The notes under the pieces: generated by a model | Database searches by the model: none | Seen by the model: the letters and a program-made list of their open reading frames with translations, nothing else | What the model was told of the DNA's origin: nothing | Shown here: positions 19,492 to 28,791 of the stretch, piece after piece | Layout: every line of letters starts with the position of its first letter | Numbering within the stretch: position 1 is the first letter of the stretch | Made by a program: the position numbers and the translations under genes | From: Sva-07 sp963716095 | GTDB lineage: Bacteria; Actinomycetota; Acidimicrobiia; Acidimicrobiales; Ilumatobacteraceae | Direction of reading: 5' to 3' | DNA length: 64,000 nucleotides | Assembly: GCA_963716095.1 (NCBI GenBank) | Contig: CAVQSV010000018.1 | Span: 434,001-498,000 of the forward strand

Positions 19492-19524
19492 CGTGACGTT
19501 TGGTGTCAGACACCAGATGTCACG
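19492..19524. terminator. GGTGTC-A-GACACC palindrome between convergent genes
   Basis: Arms of 16 nt pair around a single A. The two DNA mismatches become G-U pairs in RNA on both sides, so the stem is complete as RNA. It lies between the stops of two convergent genes (19484 and 19533). Confidence 0.7.
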
Positions 19525-19532
19525 CGTCGCGG

Positions 19533-22508
19533 CTATTCGAGGAGTTCGAAGGCGTCGGCGATCAGCTGGCGAGCTTCGGCGATCCGCTCCTGGTACAGCC
19601 CGAGGTCGCCGTCGGCCAACGCCTCGTCGGCTTCGATGAATGCCTGGTCCGCAGCCTCGAGCAGCGCGATCGGATCGTCACCCGATGTGCCTGTGCCGGG
19701 GTCGGGATCGGTGTCGGGATCGGTGTCGGTGTCGGGGTCGGCAGCATCGGGATCGGGGTCGCCACCGGTGTCGCCGTCGCCCGGCTCGGTCGGTTCTTCG
19801 ATCGTCTCGGCGATGTCACCTTCGAAGCCCGGGAACAACTCGGCGAGCGCCTCGCTGACGGTGTCCTCGAGGACGGCACGATCGTTGTACGACACGATCA
19901 CGCCGCGATACTCGGTCACCGATGCCACCTCGGAGGAGTTCTGCGGCACCGACACGTAGTACGGGCGCACCCACACCAGGCCCTGCGCAACCTGAATCAA
20001 CTGCAGATCACCGAACCGCACCTCGCTGCCACCACCGCCGACGTTGTCGAGCGAGATCCGTCGCGAGATCGCCTCGGTCGACTCAGCGTTGCTCGCAACG
20101 CGAAGCGGCCCGTCGGGCAAGCGATTGTTGGTTTCCTCGACGATGTAGCTGGTCAGCTCTCCGTAGGTCTCCGGGGTACTCGACGCGGTCATGTAGGACT
20201 GCAGTTCGGTTCGTGCGTCGTTGGTCGAGAACGGAACGAACGGCCGCAGGATCACGAAGTCCTCGTCGTCGGGTTCACCTGCCGCCGAGGCGTCGAACAT
20301 CGTGTAATACGGGATGAATCGAGTGGTGTTCGATTCGTCGGCGAACGTGCTCTGCGCCGCGGTCTGTGTGGTGTTCGCCCCGGTACCGCCGGCCACCGGC
20401 GCGGCAGCCTGTGACGGCTCGGTGCCGGGCGCCTGAGCAACCGACCACGCACCGACGCGCTGGAAGAACTGGTCAGGGGCGATGCGGTACTTGGAGTACA
20501 CGTCGGTCTGGATGCGGAACAGGTCCTCGGGATAGCGCAGGTTGTCCTGCAGCTCCGCCGGCATCTCCGACAGCGGCGTGAACAGATCGGGGAAGGCACC
20601 GCGCCACGCCCGCAGGATCGGGTCCTGCTCGTCGACGACATAGAACGTCACGTCGCCGCTGTACGCGTCGACGACCGCCTTCACGCTGTTGCGCACGTAG
20701 TTGTCGTTGTCGTCGAGACCCGATTGCGGCGACCGCTGGACGTCGCCGATGCGCTGGCCGTACGGATAGCGAGACGTCGTCGTGTAGGCGTCGGTCACCC
20801 AGACGGTGCGCCCATCGACGGCAACCGGATAGGGGTCGGCGTCATAGGACAGGAACGGGGCAAGCTTGCTGAGGCGGTCGTTGATGCCGCGCACCCACAG
20901 CATCTGCGAGTCGTCCTGGATCCCGCCGAAGCCGAGGACGTTGTAGTCGAGGAAGGCCAGGGCGAACGCAGCGCGTCGGGTGAACGAACTCATCTCGACG
21001 CCGAGCGTGCCCTCGTACTGGTGCGGCTCGGAACACTCGCGCTCGGTGGAGCTGGTGTTGGCGATGGCGTAGCCGGTGAGGATCGGACTGAAGTACAACT
21101 CGGGCCGTTCGAGCTCCACCGTGCGATAGTCGGGGCGTTGACTCTCGAGCACCCGGCCGGTCGGTGCCAGCACCAACCCGCAGCCCCGGGTGTTGATCAG
21201 GTGCAGACCCTGCCAGCTCGTGTTGGTCACACCGCTGAGCTGGAGCTCACGCGCAGCGATCAGTACCTGTTCGGGCTGATCGCCAACGGAGTCGTCGAGG
21301 ACGTAGCGGTCGACGTCGAGGTCGTCGATGGTCAGGCCGGCGACCTCGCCGCGGTCGACCTTGAAGCGGTTGACCATCTGGGTCGGGTTCAACAGACGCA
21401 CGTTGTCGAGCGGTGCCAGGTCGTCTTCGACCTCGGCCGCGTTCAACGACTCGAAGGTGATCGTGCGCACGTCGACATCGGTGAGATTGAGTGCCTCGCG
21501 CGTCGCATCGACGTTGCGGGCGATGTACTCCTGCTCGCGTGTCTGCTGGTTCGGGTTGACGACCAGTGCCTGAACGACCGCCGGGTAGATCACCCCACCG
21601 ACCAGTGCGACCACGAGCCACAGCGCCGACGCGATCAACGGCAGACGGAACGAACCGGTGCGCACCACCGACAGGTAGAGCCCGGCAGTGAGCAGCGAGA
21701 TCAGGATCAGCAACATGATCGCCGGAAGCTGCGCGTTGACGACCGAGTAGGTCGCGCCCTGCACGATGCCGGTCTGGTTGTTCGTGACGTCGTAGCGGTC
21801 GAGCCAGTAGTCGCCGGCCTTGACCACGGCGAGCACGGCCAGCAGCACGGCGATGTGCGCCTTGGTCGACTGACGAATGACGGGAACGGGCGACACGAAC
21901 ACGACGCCGCCGTTGAGGATGTGCGCCGCGGCGGTGAGCAGCAGCACCACGATCAGCGCAGCGAACAGCCAGTTGAGCACGAACGACAGGAACGGCAACT
22001 GGAACACGTAGAAGCCGACGTCGGCGTTGAACTGTGCGTCGGCGATGCCGAATTCGCGGGCATTGCGGAACAGCAGCCAGTCCTGCCACAGCGCAACCGC
22101 CGGCAGTGCGAGCAGCAGCGCGAACAACACCGCGACGCCGTAGCGCACGATGCGCAGACGCTGCCCGAACAGTTCGTGGAACCGTTCGACGTAGGGGTGC
22201 ACGTTGGCCGGGAACGTGGTGGGTGCTGCACGGTCGGCGATGAACAGGTTCAGCCCGGCGATCACGACGAACGCCAGGAAGAACACGGCGAAGAGCGTGG
22301 CCTTGGCGCCGAGGACACCCCAGAACACGTCGCTGCGGCCGAGCGCGTCGTGCCACAGATAGTCGACGTAGAACCGAGCGATCGCTCGCCCGAAGATCAA
22401 GATGAAGAGAAACAGCGCGCCGAGTCCGATGAGGACTCCGCGCCCGCTGATCCGTCGACGTGGACGGTCGACCGAGAGGTCTGATGAGCGCCGCATTGGC
22501 GCTGACAC
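19533..22508 (-). CDS. UPF0182 family membrane protein
   Basis: This is a 991-aa protein of the UPF0182/COG1615 family. The first ~330 residues hold about seven membrane helices, beginning GVLIGLGALFLFILIFG after an Arg-rich cytosolic start. A long extracytoplasmic region follows and includes family features such as NLTDVDVRTITFES and GIVQGATYSVVNA. The C-terminus adds a low-complexity acidic tract of Asp-Pro/Asp-Thr repeats (about residues 905-945) and a final helical hairpin rich in Ala and Glu. The function of the family is unknown. Start GTG 22508 overlaps the upstream TAG (TAGTG), suggesting coupling; ATG 22496 is possible. Confidence 0.92.
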   Translation of the reverse strand: MSAPMRRSSDLSVDRPRRRISGRGVLIGLGALFLFILIFGRAIARFYVDYLWHDALGRSDVFWGVLGAKATLFAVFFLAFVVIAGLNLFIADRAAPTTFPANVHPYVERFHELFGQRLRIVRYGVAVLFALLLALPAVALWQDWLLFRNAREFGIADAQFNADVGFYVFQLPFLSFVLNWLFAALIVVLLLTAAAHILNGGVVFVSPVPVIRQSTKAHIAVLLAVLAVVKAGDYWLDRYDVTNNQTGIVQGATYSVVNAQLPAIMLLILISLLTAGLYLSVVRTGSFRLPLIASALWLVVALVGGVIYPAVVQALVVNPNQQTREQEYIARNVDATREALNLTDVDVRTITFESLNAAEVEDDLAPLDNVRLLNPTQMVNRFKVDRGEVAGLTIDDLDVDRYVLDDSVGDQPEQVLIAARELQLSGVTNTSWQGLHLINTRGCGLVLAPTGRVLESQRPDYRTVELERPELYFSPILTGYAIANTSSTERECSEPHQYEGTLGVEMSSFTRRAAFALAFLDYNVLGFGGIQDDSQMLWVRGINDRLSKLAPFLSYDADPYPVAVDGRTVWVTDAYTTTSRYPYGQRIGDVQRSPQSGLDDNDNYVRNSVKAVVDAYSGDVTFYVVDEQDPILRAWRGAFPDLFTPLSEMPAELQDNLRYPEDLFRIQTDVYSKYRIAPDQFFQRVGAWSVAQAPGTEPSQAAAPVAGGTGANTTQTAAQSTFADESNTTRFIPYYTMFDASAAGEPDDEDFVILRPFVPFSTNDARTELQSYMTASSTPETYGELTSYIVEETNNRLPDGPLRVASNAESTEAISRRISLDNVGGGGSEVRFGDLQLIQVAQGLVWVRPYYVSVPQNSSEVASVTEYRGVIVSYNDRAVLEDTVSEALAELFPGFEGDIAETIEEPTEPGDGDTGGDPDPDAADPDTDTDPDTDPDPGTGTSGDDPIALLEAADQAFIEADEALADGDLGLYQERIAEARQLIADAFELLE

Positions 22509-24428
22509 TAACGGTCAGTCGGCAGCAAGATGCATCGGCAACCGAGGTGCGCCGGCGGGAATTGTTGTCCGGTCGGGAACGCTGTCCCTGCCTCGACGGC
22601 GCCGCCCAGGGTGTTGTCGTCACAATCGGCGCAGACGTCATGGGCAGGGTCTGCCACCCATTCGACGGAACTGCCTGGTTCGATCGCAGCGAAGACTCCC
22701 CTGCCGTGTGCCGTTCGGATCACGTCGTCGAGCTGTTCGTCGATGTGCTGGGTCTTCCATTCGCGGTAGACCGAACGCACTCGTTTGGCGACCTCGGGGT
22801 TCTCACCGCCGCCGTCGATCACACAGCGCTCGAGGCGCTCACGCAACGGAACGATCAACCACTCATCGAGCACTGCGTCACCAGCGGAGGTGGCTTTGGC
22901 GGCGTCGGCCTTCTTGATGCGGGTGACTCTGCCGCTCGTGACCAGCGACGCGCCGGCGCTGGCCGCAGCGAGCAGATCGTCGACGATCGCATCGCTGTAG
23001 CGGCTGAGGTGCTCGGGACGCTCGGGCAGGAGCTCATCGAGCTCGCGTACCGGCTCGCGACTGCGGAGGGCGTCGAGCACCTCGTTCTGCTCGTCCGCGA
23101 GGATCCGCTTCAGCTTCTTTGCGCTCGCCACGATCAGCGGGGTGAGGTCGGCGTCGCGCTGGTCGAACGGGGTCGCCTCGACGGGGACCTCGTCGGATTC
23201 GAGCCCTTCGGCTTCCACGTCCTCGTGGACCACCGATGCATCGGCCGCGACGACCTCGACGGTCTCGACGGTCTCGTCGTCGAGCTCGTCGGGTGCGTCG
23301 AATTCGTCGAGTTCGTCGACCTCATCGAACGCTTCGTCGACGAGCGAGGCGTCAGCGCGCAGCCGGGCGAACAGATCGACGACCACGTCATCACGCTGAT
23401 CGGCCGGTGGCTCGCCGGCGAGGTCGCTGTCAGCCTCGAGCGGCACCTCTGCCTCGGTGTCCACGCCGGCGTCGGCCTGTCGACACTCGGCGTCGATCAC
23501 GGTCGGCGTCGGTGTCGATCACGTCGGCGGTGGCGTCGGTGTCGATCACCTCGGTGTCGGTGCTCGCCGCGATGTCGGGTTCGGCTGCGTTGGCACCGTC
23601 ATCGGCCTCCACGGCATCCGCGGCGATGTCGGCGTCGGCGTCGTCGACGAGCGGTTCCTCCGCCGAGATGTCAGGGGCCGTCACGTCGGATGGAGACGAC
23701 TGCTGCACCTCGTCGGCAGGCCGTGGGCTGTTCGGCACCATCACCGGCACCGGGCCGGTGGTCGGAGCCAAGTTCACGTACTCGTCCGGTTCGGCCAGTG
23801 GCTGCAGTTCGGCGACCACGTCGACAGCCACGAGCCGAGCACGCTCGAACGACTGCATCAACCGATCGCGGCCGTGCAACAACTGCTCGATCTGCTCGCG
23901 GGCGAGTTCACGCCGACGAGCCAGTTCGCTCAGGACCCGCTCGCGGTACGCGCGAGCCTCGTTGACCATCTCCCGCCCCTGCTGCTTGGCCATCGCCAGT
24001 TCGGCTTCGGCGTCGGCTGCAGCGTCGGTGCGACGCCTCGACGCCTCGGTCTCGGCTTCCTCGCGCATGCGAGTGGCCTCGTCGCTCGCCTCGGTCAGCA
24101 GCTGTGCGGCACTCTGTTCGGCCTTCTGTCGGATTTCGACCGCAGCCTCTCGGGCGGTGGTGAGCACGCGAGCGGTCTCCTCGCCGAGCAGACGAGTCAG
24201 CGCTTGGTCGTCGAGCTCCACCGAAGCCAGGTCAGGGCTTGCCTGGGCGCTACGAAGCTCGCGTTCGAGGAAGCGCTCGCGCTCTTGGAGGCGGCCCAGT
24301 TCAGCTGCAACCATTCGGAGGAAATCGCGGACCTCTCCCTGGTCGAACCCGCGTCGGCCGGTCCCGAACGCGGCGTCAGCTATCGACGCCGGGGACGACG
24401 GATCGGGGCGAGCAAAGGACATGGCCAT
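22508..24428 (-). CDS. DivIVA-like coiled-coil protein with C-terminal phage MuF-type Cys motif, one frameshift
   Basis: Reconstructed as one 639-aa protein. Residues ~25-60 (GFDQGEVRDFLRMVAAELGR) resemble the DivIVA/GpsB N-terminal lipid-binding segment. A charged coiled coil follows to about 190, then a very acidic linker with repeated VIDTDA units. The C-terminal ~230 residues end in VCADCDDNTLGG, FPTGQQFPPAHLGCRCILLP, a CxxC...H-x3-CxC pattern like phage MuF/F-type head morphogenesis tails. The frame breaks inside the acidic repeat near 23499; removing one C restores ADVIDAE. Read as two genes they would overlap at 23430-23500. Coupled to UPF0182. A cell-pole or envelope scaffold is likely; the role of the Cys tail is unknown. 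Confidence 0.72.
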
Positions 24429-24481
24429 GGGCCAACGCTACGCACCCTGAGCTCACAGATGGTGGCAATCGCACCGATCGG

Positions 24482-25693
24482 TCACGAGACGGTGATCAGC
24501 GGATCGCCGCCGAGTTCTTCGAGCACGGCGAGCGCTTCGTCGAGCGTGGCGACCGGAATGATCTCGACCTCGCCGCGCCCGACGTCGTCGAGTCGCTGCA
24601 ATCGCTCGGGATCGTCGAGTTCGGCCTGCGACGCCGGCACCAGGAAGACCTTGATGCCGTTCTGGTGCACCGCCGACACCTTCTGGGTCAGGCCGCCGAT
24701 CGCGCCGACCGAACCGTCGAGCGAGATCGTGCCGGTGACGGCGACCTCTTGCGGGCCGGTCAGGTCGCCCGGAGACAACTCGTCGATCATCGCCAGGGTG
24801 AACGCAAGACCCGCCGACGGTCCACCGATGTCATCGGTGCGGATGTCGACTTCGAACGGCAACGTGATCGCCCGAGTGTCGAACGGGAAGAACCCGATGA
24901 TCGTGCGATCGGGGTCGTCCGGCGACGCCGACAACTCCACCGTGACCTCCTGCTGGCCCTCGCCCGGGCGGTCGATCAGCAAGTCGACGGTGTCACCGGG
25001 TTCTTTGCTCTCGAGCACGGCGCTGAGGTCTTCGACCGATTCGAGGACGACGCCGTCGGCCTCGAGGATCTGGTCTGCGGGGTCGATCTGCTCGTCGGAG
25101 GGGAACCACTCGACACAGTCGCCATCGTCGTCGGGGGTCTTGCAGATCACGTCACGGACGATCACCTCGCCCGGGGTGATCTCGACGTCGTAGCCGAGCG
25201 TGGTGAGCGCCACGTACTGCGCCTCCTGCTCCGCTGTGCGCATCAACTGCAGGTTGATCTCGCGCCGCTGAGTCGGCGTCCGTACGCCGAACTTGTCCTC
25301 CTCGGTGAGGAAGTCGATCGCCGGATCGTTGCGACCGGCAAACCACGAGAGCACCGACTGGCTCGGCGAGGTCACCGTGACGAAGTGGAAACTGTTGTCC
25401 GTCTCGTACCGCTCGACGTCGTCGGGCAGGTCGCCGAACACGATTCGCTCGTTCACCGAATCGGCCGAGGCCGGCGTGAGCGCGTACGGGGTGGGCTCGA
25501 CTTCGCCGGTGCGTCGGCTCTCCTTCTCGCCCACCAGTGTCGACGGGAGCAGCGACGCGACGCCGATGGCGGCGAGCACCCCGACACCGACCACGGCGAT
25601 CGCCCACGCCCACCACCGATTCCGCGGTGCGATCGGTGCCGCGTCGGCCTGGTTCGGCTCGCTCGGTACGCTGTTCGTTGTCGTGTCGGTCAC
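24482..25693 (-). CDS. PDZ-Lon (S16) serine protease, YlbL-like, membrane anchored
   Basis: The protein has about 403 aa. One membrane helix (WWAWAIAVVGVGVLAAIGVA) follows a short cytosolic start; a PDZ-like region occupies the middle (DQILEADGVVLESVEDLSAVL), and the C-terminus is a Lon-type protease domain. The catalytic Ser lies in GGPSAGLAFTL and the Lys in IGGLTQKVSAV, the S16 Ser-Lys dyad. Relatives process or survey envelope proteins outside the membrane. GTG 25693 has GGTGAG a few bases upstream; GTG 25705 is an alternative in the same frame. Divergent from the small membrane protein at 25719. Confidence 0.9.
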   Translation of the reverse strand: MTDTTTNSVPSEPNQADAAPIAPRNRWWAWAIAVVGVGVLAAIGVASLLPSTLVGEKESRRTGEVEPTPYALTPASADSVNERIVFGDLPDDVERYETDNSFHFVTVTSPSQSVLSWFAGRNDPAIDFLTEEDKFGVRTPTQRREINLQLMRTAEQEAQYVALTTLGYDVEITPGEVIVRDVICKTPDDDGDCVEWFPSDEQIDPADQILEADGVVLESVEDLSAVLESKEPGDTVDLLIDRPGEGQQEVTVELSASPDDPDRTIIGFFPFDTRAITLPFEVDIRTDDIGGPSAGLAFTLAMIDELSPGDLTGPQEVAVTGTISLDGSVGAIGGLTQKVSAVHQNGIKVFLVPASQAELDDPERLQRLDDVGRGEVEIIPVATLDEALAVLEELGGDPLITVS

Positions 25694-25718
25694 GGATCTC
25701 ACCACTCAAGCTGCCTGG

Positions 25719-26006
25719 ATGGCCGGGCTCGCAATCGTCGCGCTCGCCCTGGCCGGGTGGCGCAAGAATGCCAGAGCCACGCCGCGTTCACCACGCGGCG
25801 AGTCGATCGTCCGCCGTTCTTGGGAGCCGGTGCCCATCGCCGAGACGACGACGACGCTGTACAAGCGGCCGGGACCGATGCGTCGGGTCATGGCTGCGCT
25901 CGCCGGTTCCGGCTTGGCGATCGTCATCGGCGCGGTCTTGGCCATCGTGATCGCCTTCGGCACCGGGTACCTCGTCGTGACCCTCACCGATCTGCTGAAG
26001 CAGTGA
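25719..26006 (+). CDS. Small two-helix membrane protein, unknown
   Basis: The protein has 95 aa. A short N-terminal hydrophobic segment (MAGLAIVALALAG) precedes a basic soluble loop, and a long second helix (VMAALAGSGLAIVIGAVLAIVIAFG) follows. Its stop overlaps the start of the HEAT-repeat gene (GTGA), so the pair is coupled. No recognised family. The start is the first ATG after the divergent protease start. Confidence 0.7.
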   Translation: MAGLAIVALALAGWRKNARATPRSPRGESIVRRSWEPVPIAETTTTLYKRPGPMRRVMAALAGSGLAIVIGAVLAIVIAFGTGYLVVTLTDLLKQ

Positions 26007-26593
26007 CCACGCCCGACCTCCGTGCCGTCGTCGTGGCCGGCCACAGCGGCGACGCGGCCACCGCCGATGCCGGGTTGACGTCACCGACTCCGGCCGTGCG
26101 CGCCGCAGCGATCGGCGCACTGGAGCGCCTCGGCACCCTCGACGACCAGACACTGGCCGGTGCGCTGCTCGACACCGACGTCGCGGTGCGCCGGCGCGCA
26201 GCGGAGATCGCTGCGTCACATCACTCGATCGACCTCCTTGCCGCGCTGCACGATCCCGACGAACGCGTCGTCGAGGTGGCTGCCTGGGCGTGCGGTGAAC
26301 ACGAGTCGCGACGCGACGCCATCGTCGAACGCCTCGTGGAACTGGCGGGATCGGCGCCCGAACCGCTGGTGCGCGAGTCGGCGGTGGCGGCGTTGGGGGC
26401 GATCGGCGACGAACGCGGCCGCGTGGCGATCATCGCAGCGTGTGACGACAAACCCGCCGTTCGGCGGCGGGCCGTGCTGGCGCTGGCACCGTTCGACGGC
26501 GACGACGTCGAGGCGACCATCGAACGGGCACTGGCCGATCGCGACTGGCAGGTCCGCCAAGCCGCCGAAGACCTCCGACGCGCTCAATCCTGA
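26003..26593 (+). CDS. HEAT-repeat protein
   Basis: The 196-aa protein is built of four to five HEAT-like helical repeats; recurring pieces are AVRAAAIGALERLG, VAVRRRAAEIAA, LVRESAVAALGAIGDE, AVRRRAVLALAPF and WQVRQAAEDL. Such bacterial repeats serve as protein-binding scaffolds or, in phycobilin-lyase relatives, as cofactor-handling enzymes; nothing here indicates the latter. GTG 26003 overlaps the preceding stop, which fixes the start. Confidence 0.85.
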   Translation: MTTPDLRAVVVAGHSGDAATADAGLTSPTPAVRAAAIGALERLGTLDDQTLAGALLDTDVAVRRRAAEIAASHHSIDLLAALHDPDERVVEVAAWACGEHESRRDAIVERLVELAGSAPEPLVRESAVAALGAIGDERGRVAIIAACDDKPAVRRRAVLALAPFDGDDVEATIERALADRDWQVRQAAEDLRRAQS

Positions 26594-26614
26594 CCCGTCA
26601 CCAGGCCCCTCCGG

Positions 26615-27094
26615 TCAGAACGTGTAGCGGTAGACGTTCGTTTCGCGGGGCTCGAAACCGATGCGCTGATAGAGACGATTGGCCGCCTCCCGCGATGGTC
26701 GACTGGTGAGGCTGACGTCCTTGGCGCCGCGCGCTCGCGCTTCGTCGAGCGCCGCCCGGTTGAGGCCCTCGCCGACGCCGTGACCACGCGCCTCTGCATC
26801 GACGACGACGTCCTCGATCCACGCTTTGGTCCCTGTGGGAATGCGATAGAACGCCAGCGTCAGACTGCCGAGAATCCGGCCGTCCACCCGAGCGATGAAC
26901 AACACGGTGTCGTCGCTGTCGACCAGCGCGGCCAAGTGGTCACGGCTCGGCGGAGGCGACGACGAGGACAGTTGCGGAATCAGACGGTTGAACGCTTCGA
27001 CGAGTTCATCGTCGACCGCATGCGCGGCCACGATCATCGCGCGCTCGTCATCGTCGTTGCCACCGGCTGCTGGACTGCTCGGATCACTCACCAC
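26615..27094 (-). CDS. GNAT family N-acetyltransferase
   Basis: The protein has about 159 aa. The acetyl-CoA-binding core is clear: IEDVVVDAEARGHGVGEGLNRAA, with the R/Q-x-x-G-x-G/A loop as RGHGVG, then a C-terminal RPSREAANRLYQRIGFEPR typical of small-molecule or protein GNAT enzymes. The substrate is unknown. GTG 27094 is preferred because a -10 box TAGCGT ends 6 nt upstream; a GTG one codon earlier is too close to the box. Confidence 0.88.
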   Translation of the reverse strand: MVSDPSSPAAGGNDDDERAMIVAAHAVDDELVEAFNRLIPQLSSSSPPPSRDHLAALVDSDDTVLFIARVDGRILGSLTLAFYRIPTGTKAWIEDVVVDAEARGHGVGEGLNRAALDEARARGAKDVSLTSRPSREAANRLYQRIGFEPRETNVYRYTF

Positions 27095-27100
27095 CACACG

Positions 27101-27106
27101 ACGCTA
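27101..27106 (-). promoter_or_regulatory. -10 box TAGCGT for the GNAT gene
   Basis: TAGCGT ends 6 nt before GTG 27094; it faces the -10 box of the divergent PAC2 gene 15 nt away. Confidence 0.5.
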
Positions 27107-27120
27107 GTGCGTGTCAGCGG

Positions 27121-27126
27121 TAGCGT
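27121..27126 (+). promoter_or_regulatory. -10 box TAGCGT for the PAC2 gene
   Basis: TAGCGT ends 7 nt before GTG 27134. An in-frame ATG at 27128 is too close to the box to be on a leaderless transcript. Confidence 0.5.
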
Positions 27127-27133
27127 GATGGCC

Positions 27134-28018
27134 GTGGGAACCGAGCACGTGCGTTGGCTGGCGGAACCGAACCTCAATCGTCCGGTGCTCGTCGCCGCGT
27201 TCACCGGTTGGAACGACGCCGGCGATGCTGCGTCGATCGCGCTCCGCACCATGATCGAGGCGTGGGGAGCCGAAGCCCTCGCCGAGATCGACCCCGAGGC
27301 GTTCACCGACTTCGCAACGGTGCGCCCGCACGTCCGGCTCGACGACGCCCAGCATCGTTCGATCGTGTGGCCGACCGTGGGCATCTGGTCGGTGTCGCTG
27401 CCCGGTACCGACGTGATCTTGGTGCTCGGTCCCGAGCCGGCACTGCGATGGCGCCTGTTCTGCGAACAGATCGAAGGCATCGCCGAGGCCTTCGGCGCCA
27501 CGATGGCGATCTCGCTCGGCGCGCTGCTTGCCGACGTCCCTCACTCTCGCCCCGTACCGTTGATCGGCACCGCCACCGACGACGCACTCATCGAACGGTT
27601 CGAGCTGCGACGTTCGCAGTACGAAGGACCCACGGGGATCGTCGGGGTGCTCCACGATGCGCTCCACCACAGCGGCATGGCCACCGCATCGCTGTGGGCC
27701 GCCGTCCCCGGGTATGCCTCGCAGGTCTCGTCGCCCAAGGCGGCGATGGCCCTCGTCGAGCGGGCGTGTTCGATGATCGGCACGCCGGCACCGCTGTCGA
27801 GCCTCGCCGGCGAGGCCGCCGCGTACGACGCGCAGGTGGCGGCGATGATCGGCGACGACGACGACATGATCGAGTACCTGTCTCGGCTCGAACAGCTCAC
27901 CGACGACGAGGCCGCCGACAACGACGACGGCGATGACCTGACCTCGGCGGCGCCTCTCGACTCCGACGCCCTCGTCGAAGAGGTCGAGCAGTTCCTCCGC
28001 GACCGCGACCCCGACTGA
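27134..28018 (+). CDS. PAC2 family protein (proteasome-assembly-chaperone-like)
   Basis: The 294-aa protein shows PAC2 signatures: LVAAFTGWNDAGDAAS near the N-terminus, then VRPHVRLDD and VILVLGPEPALRWRLF, and GALLADVPHSRPVPL with GIVGVLHDAL and SLWAAVPGYAS further on. In eukaryotes and archaea PAC2 proteins assist 20S proteasome assembly; in actinobacteria the role is not settled. The C-terminus is acidic. The GTG at 27134 fits the leaderless spacing, with ATG 27128 as the alternative. Confidence 0.9.
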   Translation: MGTEHVRWLAEPNLNRPVLVAAFTGWNDAGDAASIALRTMIEAWGAEALAEIDPEAFTDFATVRPHVRLDDAQHRSIVWPTVGIWSVSLPGTDVILVLGPEPALRWRLFCEQIEGIAEAFGATMAISLGALLADVPHSRPVPLIGTATDDALIERFELRRSQYEGPTGIVGVLHDALHHSGMATASLWAAVPGYASQVSSPKAAMALVERACSMIGTPAPLSSLAGEAAAYDAQVAAMIGDDDDMIEYLSRLEQLTDDEAADNDDGDDLTSAAPLDSDALVEEVEQFLRDRDPD

Positions 28019-28026
28019 CGCGTCCG

Positions 28027-28059
28027 ACTCGTGGTGTCCGACAGCTGAGCAACGCTCAG
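28027..28059. terminator. Degenerate palindrome between convergent genes
   Basis: ACTCGTGGTGTC at 28027-28038 matches the left arm of the perfect palindromes at 36566 and 63831, but the right arm is lost after GACA. A separate small hairpin, CTGAGC/GCTCAG, follows at 28045-28059 and includes the NUDIX stop codon. It looks like a decayed copy of the family. Confidence 0.5.
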
Positions 28060-28766
28060 TCGGTGCGCCAGACCGGTGAACGCACCGAGTCGAACGTGGC
28101 TGGAGCTTCGACACCGTCGATCGCCTCGAACGCCATCGGCCCCCACCAGCTCGCACCCGCCGTTGCCTCCGGCAATGCACCGTTGGCAAACCACCCGACG
28201 TCGGCGGTCTCGAGCGGATGTGGCACCAGCTCGCCACCGGTCGCCCGGCAGTGGAACAGCAGCATGTACATGCCGAATCGGCTGAATCCCATCCGCTGGC
28301 CGTCGACCACACCCAGCAGTCGCAACGGCTCACAGTCGATGCCGGTCTCCTCGCTGACCTCTTTCACCGCCACCTCGGCGGGCGAGTAGCCGACGTCGGC
28401 CCAACCGGTGGGATACAGCCAGATGCCGGAGTCCTTGCGCTGCACCAACAGGATCTCGCCCGCATCGTTGCCGACGATCGCTCCGACGGCGACTTTCGGC
28501 GTCACGTACCCGGGCACACCCTCGCCGATCGACTCCAGCCACTCCTGCACGAAGTGATCGGTCTCGCGCTGCACGGCGATCGCCTCGCGTTCGACTTCAC
28601 TCGCCAGATCGGCTTCGATCGCCGACGCTTTGATGTCGGCGGCGATGTGGAGCACCTCTTCGTAGCGCTCGCGCTCGTACAGGTTCTCGGTGAACCCCAT
28701 ACCGGTGCGGGCGATCGCAGCCAGCGACTCGCTCCATCTCGCCAGTTCGCGCGCGCTCGCCGTCAC
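28056..28766 (-). CDS. NUDIX hydrolase with N-terminal helical domain
   Basis: The protein has about 236 aa. An N-terminal ~70-residue helical segment (ARWSESLAAIARTGMGF...ERERYEEVL) is characteristic of the ADP-ribose-pyrophosphatase-like subgroup. The Nudix box reads GWADVGYSPAEVAVKEVSEETGI; the metal-binding core KE..EE is intact, while the first conserved Glu is Tyr, which I believe recurs in this subgroup. It probably hydrolyses a nucleoside diphosphate linked to another moiety. GTG 28766 is chosen from a -10 box at 28779-28774; the frame is open further upstream into glnD. Confidence 0.88.
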   Translation of the reverse strand: MTASARELARWSESLAAIARTGMGFTENLYERERYEEVLHIAADIKASAIEADLASEVEREAIAVQRETDHFVQEWLESIGEGVPGYVTPKVAVGAIVGNDAGEILLVQRKDSGIWLYPTGWADVGYSPAEVAVKEVSEETGIDCEPLRLLGVVDGQRMGFSRFGMYMLLFHCRATGGELVPHPLETADVGWFANGALPEATAGASWWGPMAFEAIDGVEAPATFDSVRSPVWRTD

Positions 28767-28773
28767 GGCGCTC

Positions 28774-28779
28774 ACGTTA
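28774..28779 (-). promoter_or_regulatory. -10 box TAACGT for the NUDIX gene
   Basis: TAACGT ends 7 nt before GTG 28766, which suggests the gene has its own promoter just behind glnD. Confidence 0.45.
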
Positions 28780-28791
28780 GGCCATCGGCCA

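Noticed and set aside
19650..19800. Tandem repeat or minisatellite in the UPF0182 gene
   Set aside because: The GTCGGGATCGGTGTC-like repetition is the coding sequence of the acidic Asp-Pro/Asp-Thr tail and keeps frame; it is a low-complexity protein segment.
20724..22484. Long plus-strand open frame (586 codons) opposite the UPF0182 gene
   Set aside because: It is a GC-bias shadow: the codon positions mirror the real minus-strand gene, the product is Gln/His/Asp/Arg-rich without motifs, and the opposite strand encodes a clear family member.
22508..24428. Prophage remnant suggested by the MuF-like tail
   Set aside because: No other phage-like gene, integrase or attachment site is present nearby and base composition is unchanged.
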